NCBI RefSeq assembly: GCF_020005365.1
Contig: NZ_JACNML010000001.1
Location: 248,001 to 312,000 of the forward strand
Length of the DNA: 64,000 bases
Direction of reading: 5' to 3'
Source: Kangiella shandongensis
GTDB lineage: Bacteria; Pseudomonadota; Gammaproteobacteria; Enterobacterales; Kangiellaceae
A model generated the notes under the pieces. It ran no database searches, was not told where the DNA came from, and was given only the letters and a program-made list of their open reading frames with translations. Shown piece after piece: positions 61,638 to 64,000 of this stretch (its first letter is position 1; every line of letters starts with the position of its first letter). The position numbers and the translations under genes are program-made.

Positions 61638-62255
61638 ATGGAGTGGGAAGTCATTGGATTATGGATTTTAGCCTATTTAACAGGCTCCATATCCAGTGCT
61701 GTCATCGTCTGCCGCATTATGCAGCTGCCCGATCCTCGTGACTTCGGATCGCATAACCCTGGTGCCACCAACGTCCTTCGCCTTGGCGGAAAAAAAGCCG
61801 CTCTCTTTACCTTGATTGGCGACATGCTAAAAGCCGTGATCCCGATCTTAATTGGCTACGCGCTGGAGCTACACAACCGGAACCTTGGCTGGGTAGGTTT
61901 TATGGCCTTTATTGGCCATCTTTATCCGCTGTATTTTAACTTTAAAGGCGGCAAGGGCATGGCGACTTATTTTGGGGCACTGGTCGCACTGTCACCGTTA
62001 CTACTCGCCTACTGTATTGTAACTTGGCTGGTTACCGCCTTTTTCACGCGTTATGCGTCACTGGCATCCCTGCTATCCAGTTTTGCTGTTGCAGCGTTTG
62101 GTTTTTACATGGATCATAGGTATTTCTTCCCATTATTCGCCATGTTCCTGATTATGCTATGGCGTCACCGCCAAAATATAAAGAACCTGCGGCAGGGAAA
62201 AGAGCGTAAAATTACTGACAAAAAGTTTTCGAGAAAAAAGAAGAGGTCTGAATGA
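61638..62255 (+). CDS. plsY: Acyl-phosphate glycerol-3-phosphate acyltransferase PlsY
   Basis: 205 residues with five hydrophobic segments. The motifs GSISSAVIVCRI (about 16-27), GSHNPGATNVLRLGG (about 37-51) and FNFKGGKGMATYFG (about 99-112) are the three PlsY glycerol phosphate and acyl-phosphate binding motifs. The C-terminus is basic. It starts phospholipid synthesis at the inner membrane. Its stop overlaps the start of the next gene by 4 nt (ATGA). Confidence 0.94.
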   Translation: MEWEVIGLWILAYLTGSISSAVIVCRIMQLPDPRDFGSHNPGATNVLRLGGKKAALFTLIGDMLKAVIPILIGYALELHNRNLGWVGFMAFIGHLYPLYFNFKGGKGMATYFGALVALSPLLLAYCIVTWLVTAFFTRYASLASLLSSFAVAAFGFYMDHRYFFPLFAMFLIMLWRHRQNIKNLRQGKERKITDKKFSRKKKRSE

Positions 62256-63442
62256 GCCACGGTCACAACCCGAACCCGCTAAGGTTACTACCTCTACTCG
62301 CTTCTATCGTCGCCATATCTCCGCTGGCAATTGATATGTACCTGCCAGCAATGCCGACCATTGCCAAAGACTTATCGACCTCACCAACGGCTGTACAAAA
62401 TTCTTTAAGTATTTACCTTGCGGGTTACGCCATCGGCATGCTGATTTTTGGACCAGTAGCGGATCGAATTGGTCGCCGCAAAGTTGTCATCATTGGCTTG
62501 ATTGGTTTTGCGCTCTGCTCAATCGCCCTTTCTTTCGCGCAGAATATCGAAAGCTTTTTATCGCTACGTTTTCTACAGGCTGCTATCAGTAGTGGCGCCA
62601 CCGTCGTCGTGCCTGGCGTGATCCGAGATATGTACGGCAAACATACGGCCAAGGGCTTGTCTTACGTCAGTATGATCATGATGATCGCACCCATGATCGC
62701 ACCGAGTATTGGTAGCGCTATCCTGCATTTTGCTAACTGGCGTGCCATATTTATTGTACTCGCTGCTTACAGCTTAATAATTTTAGCTTTCTCGTTATGG
62801 AAGATGCCGAGCAGCATGCCATCAAAGAAAAACCGTAAATGGCTGCATGAGTTTCTTAATAACTACAAAACCGTATTTACCCACAGAACCGCGCGACTGG
62901 ATATTTTCAGCGCCATGTTTGCGACTTTTGCTTTTTTCTGTTACCTGACGTCCATTTCGTACGTTTACATCGATTACTTTGGCGCAAGCGAAAAAACATT
63001 CAGTATTTTATTCGGCATAAATGTCGTCAGCCTACTGGCCAGTAACCTGATCAATAGCCGCCTTGTCGAAAGGTTGGGTTCACGCAAACTGCTGCGCTTT
63101 GGCACCGTTTATGCGCTCTTTACTGGCAGTTTCTTCTTCGCCGTGATACAGCTGGATTTAGGAATCTACTGGACAGCAGTTGCCTTATTCTTCCTACTCG
63201 GCTCACTCGCCTTTATTGCAACAAACTCAGATGGTCTGGTGCTCAACACCTTCGCCGAAAAAAGCGGCACCGCCACCGCCGTTATCGGCACCCTCCGCTT
63301 CGGCTCTGGAGCCATCGCCGGCCCACTGCTCGCTCTACTCTACGACGGCACACCGAGTAACTTCGCCTGGTTGGTTATGGTCTCGGTAGTCATGGTGTTT
63401 ATTGTGCAGTTGATGAATTTAAGACAGGCTGCAAAGCTTTGA
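62252..63442 (+). CDS. Bcr/CflA-family multidrug efflux MFS transporter
   Basis: 396 residues, 12 transmembrane segments. SPLAIDMYLPAMPTIAKDL (about 23-41) is the Bcr/CflA N-terminal signature and GPVADRIGRRKVVI the MFS motif A (about 68-81). It would pump small drugs such as bicyclomycin or sulfonamides out with protons. Its start codon overlaps the plsY stop, so it is translated with plsY. Confidence 0.9.
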   Translation: MSHGHNPNPLRLLPLLASIVAISPLAIDMYLPAMPTIAKDLSTSPTAVQNSLSIYLAGYAIGMLIFGPVADRIGRRKVVIIGLIGFALCSIALSFAQNIESFLSLRFLQAAISSGATVVVPGVIRDMYGKHTAKGLSYVSMIMMIAPMIAPSIGSAILHFANWRAIFIVLAAYSLIILAFSLWKMPSSMPSKKNRKWLHEFLNNYKTVFTHRTARLDIFSAMFATFAFFCYLTSISYVYIDYFGASEKTFSILFGINVVSLLASNLINSRLVERLGSRKLLRFGTVYALFTGSFFFAVIQLDLGIYWTAVALFFLLGSLAFIATNSDGLVLNTFAEKSGTATAVIGTLRFGSGAIAGPLLALLYDGTPSNFAWLVMVSVVMVFIVQLMNLRQAAKL

Positions 63443-63448
63443 AGTCAT

Positions 63449-63473
63449 CAGAATAGGGTAACACCTTATTCTG
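63449..63473 (+). terminator. Hairpin after the MFS gene
   Basis: CAGAATAGGG (63449-63458), loop TAACA and CCTTATTCTG (63464-63473) form a 10-bp stem with one G-U pair, 7 bp after the stop. No T run follows, so termination is uncertain. Confidence 0.4.
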
Positions 63474-63554
63474 CGAGATAGTTCTCAGATAACTTATTTA
63501 TGCTAAGTAGAATTGAAAGTTGTATAAGGAACATCTGCTAACCAAGGACGAACT

Positions 63555-64000
63555 ATGAGCAAAACTTTCTCACTGCACGCTATTGATAAGATCAATGATA
63601 TTTTTGAAAACCACGATAATCATGTCGGTAGTGAGCTTAAAAGACAGCATCCAGACAAATACAAAGATTATATGTCCAGCGACTGCATAACCATGGCTAT
63701 TTGGGTATTAAAATATGCTTTTGAAAAAATTGGCAAGCCTGACGTCGCATCCAAAGTAGGAACGCTTGGAGAAAAAGGAACGAGTCTGGCTAAATATCTA
63801 ATCAGTCATCATAACTGGAACGGTGTTTATTATAATCCTGATGTAAACCATCCACTTGACGGAGACGGTGAGCATACATTCAGTTATTACAATCAAGTCA
63901 AAAAGAGATGCCAATACAGTGTTGCTAGAGTTCCTGTAAATAGAAAAGTTATCAACTATAGTCCAAACACAAAAAAAGTTAACCAATACTTGAATCTCAC
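63555..64000 (+). CDS. Unknown protein with Cys and His clusters (partial, cut at window edge)
   Basis: ATG at 63555 opens 148 codons to the window end without a stop. The chain has an N-terminal acidic helix (HAIDKINDIFENHDNH), then SSDCITMAIWVLKYAFEKIG, a glycine-rich GTLGEKGTSLAK, HHNWNGVYYNPDVNHP, and GDGEHTFSYYNQVKKRC. The Cys followed by later conserved-looking His residues would fit a cysteine hydrolase (amidase-like) fold, but I do not recognise a family and this is inference. Low GC. No signal peptide seen. The right neighbour is needed to judge a toxin/immunity role. Confidence 0.6.
   Translation, partial: MSKTFSLHAIDKINDIFENHDNHVGSELKRQHPDKYKDYMSSDCITMAIWVLKYAFEKIGKPDVASKVGTLGEKGTSLAKYLISHHNWNGVYYNPDVNHPLDGDGEHTFSYYNQVKKRCQYSVARVPVNRKVINYSPNTKKVNQYLNL

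Noticed and set aside
1-64000. Prophage, insertion sequence, CRISPR array or rRNA/tRNA genes
   Set aside because: No transposase, integrase, spaced direct repeats or conserved RNA gene sequences were seen anywhere in the window.

Overview
The window looks like chromosome of a marine, mid-GC gammaproteobacterium with a compact genome. Kangiella or a close relative is my guess, from the mix of genes (large secreted metallopeptidases, proline catabolism, biotin operon, class II DAHP synthase); no ribosomal RNA or other phylogenetic marker is present to prove it. The classic gammaproteobacterial order glnE - ygiF (CYTH/CHAD) - ygiM - cca - uppP - folB - plsY is recognisable from about 34 to 62 kb, although spread out by other genes. 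I see no tRNA, rRNA, insertion sequence, prophage or CRISPR array.

Layout. 0-9 kb: a cut TerC-family membrane protein, a GNAT enzyme, a structured intergenic element (about 991-1201), a HEAT-repeat/cyclophilin protein, ettA, a PilZ gene without a normal start codon, a MepA-like murein endopeptidase, a TrmB-like methyltransferase, a lipoprotein and radA. 9-13 kb: class II DAHP synthase, small envelope proteins, dam and a small hydrolase. 13-19 kb: the biotin genes bioB-F-H-C on the minus strand, with bioD split off by a coiled-coil membrane gene, and a BirA-type operator between bioB and a comF-like gene; bioB carries a 24-bp minisatellite that adds a repetitive tail. 19-25 kb: lipoprotein, ZIP transporter, ung, MATE pump, NhaC-type antiporter, GNAT enzyme and a His/Arg/Tyr-rich secreted protein.

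25-31 kb: two large secreted zinc metallopeptidases in tandem, then nfuA. 31-40 kb: a minus-strand run of glnE, a zinc-finger protein, aspartate kinase and a GNAT/membrane fusion, then lemA with an M48 peptidase. 39.6-43.4 kb: an orphan type VI secretion effector with all three MIX-class motifs, a hydrophobic C-terminal hairpin and a DUF6708 membrane partner; its 5' end is out of frame across an A7 tract. 43.5-48 kb: CYTH/CHAD triphosphatase, DUF47 protein, PiT phosphate transporter and a YgiM-like protein. 48-57 kb: putA, rsmF, a GspB/ExeA-like pair, a DUF4124 protein and cca. 57-64 kb: uppP, a second structured element (57957-58170) with the same fold plan as the first, a folate operon (folB, folK, pteridine reductase, MidA-like methyltransferase), plsY, a Bcr/CflA transporter and a cut unknown gene.

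Most of the window is ordinary housekeeping DNA. The parts most worth a second look are the orphan MIX effector with its homopolymer frame break, the two covarying structured intergenic elements, three genes whose starts are damaged or non-canonical, the bioB minisatellite and the unknown Cys/His protein at the right edge.
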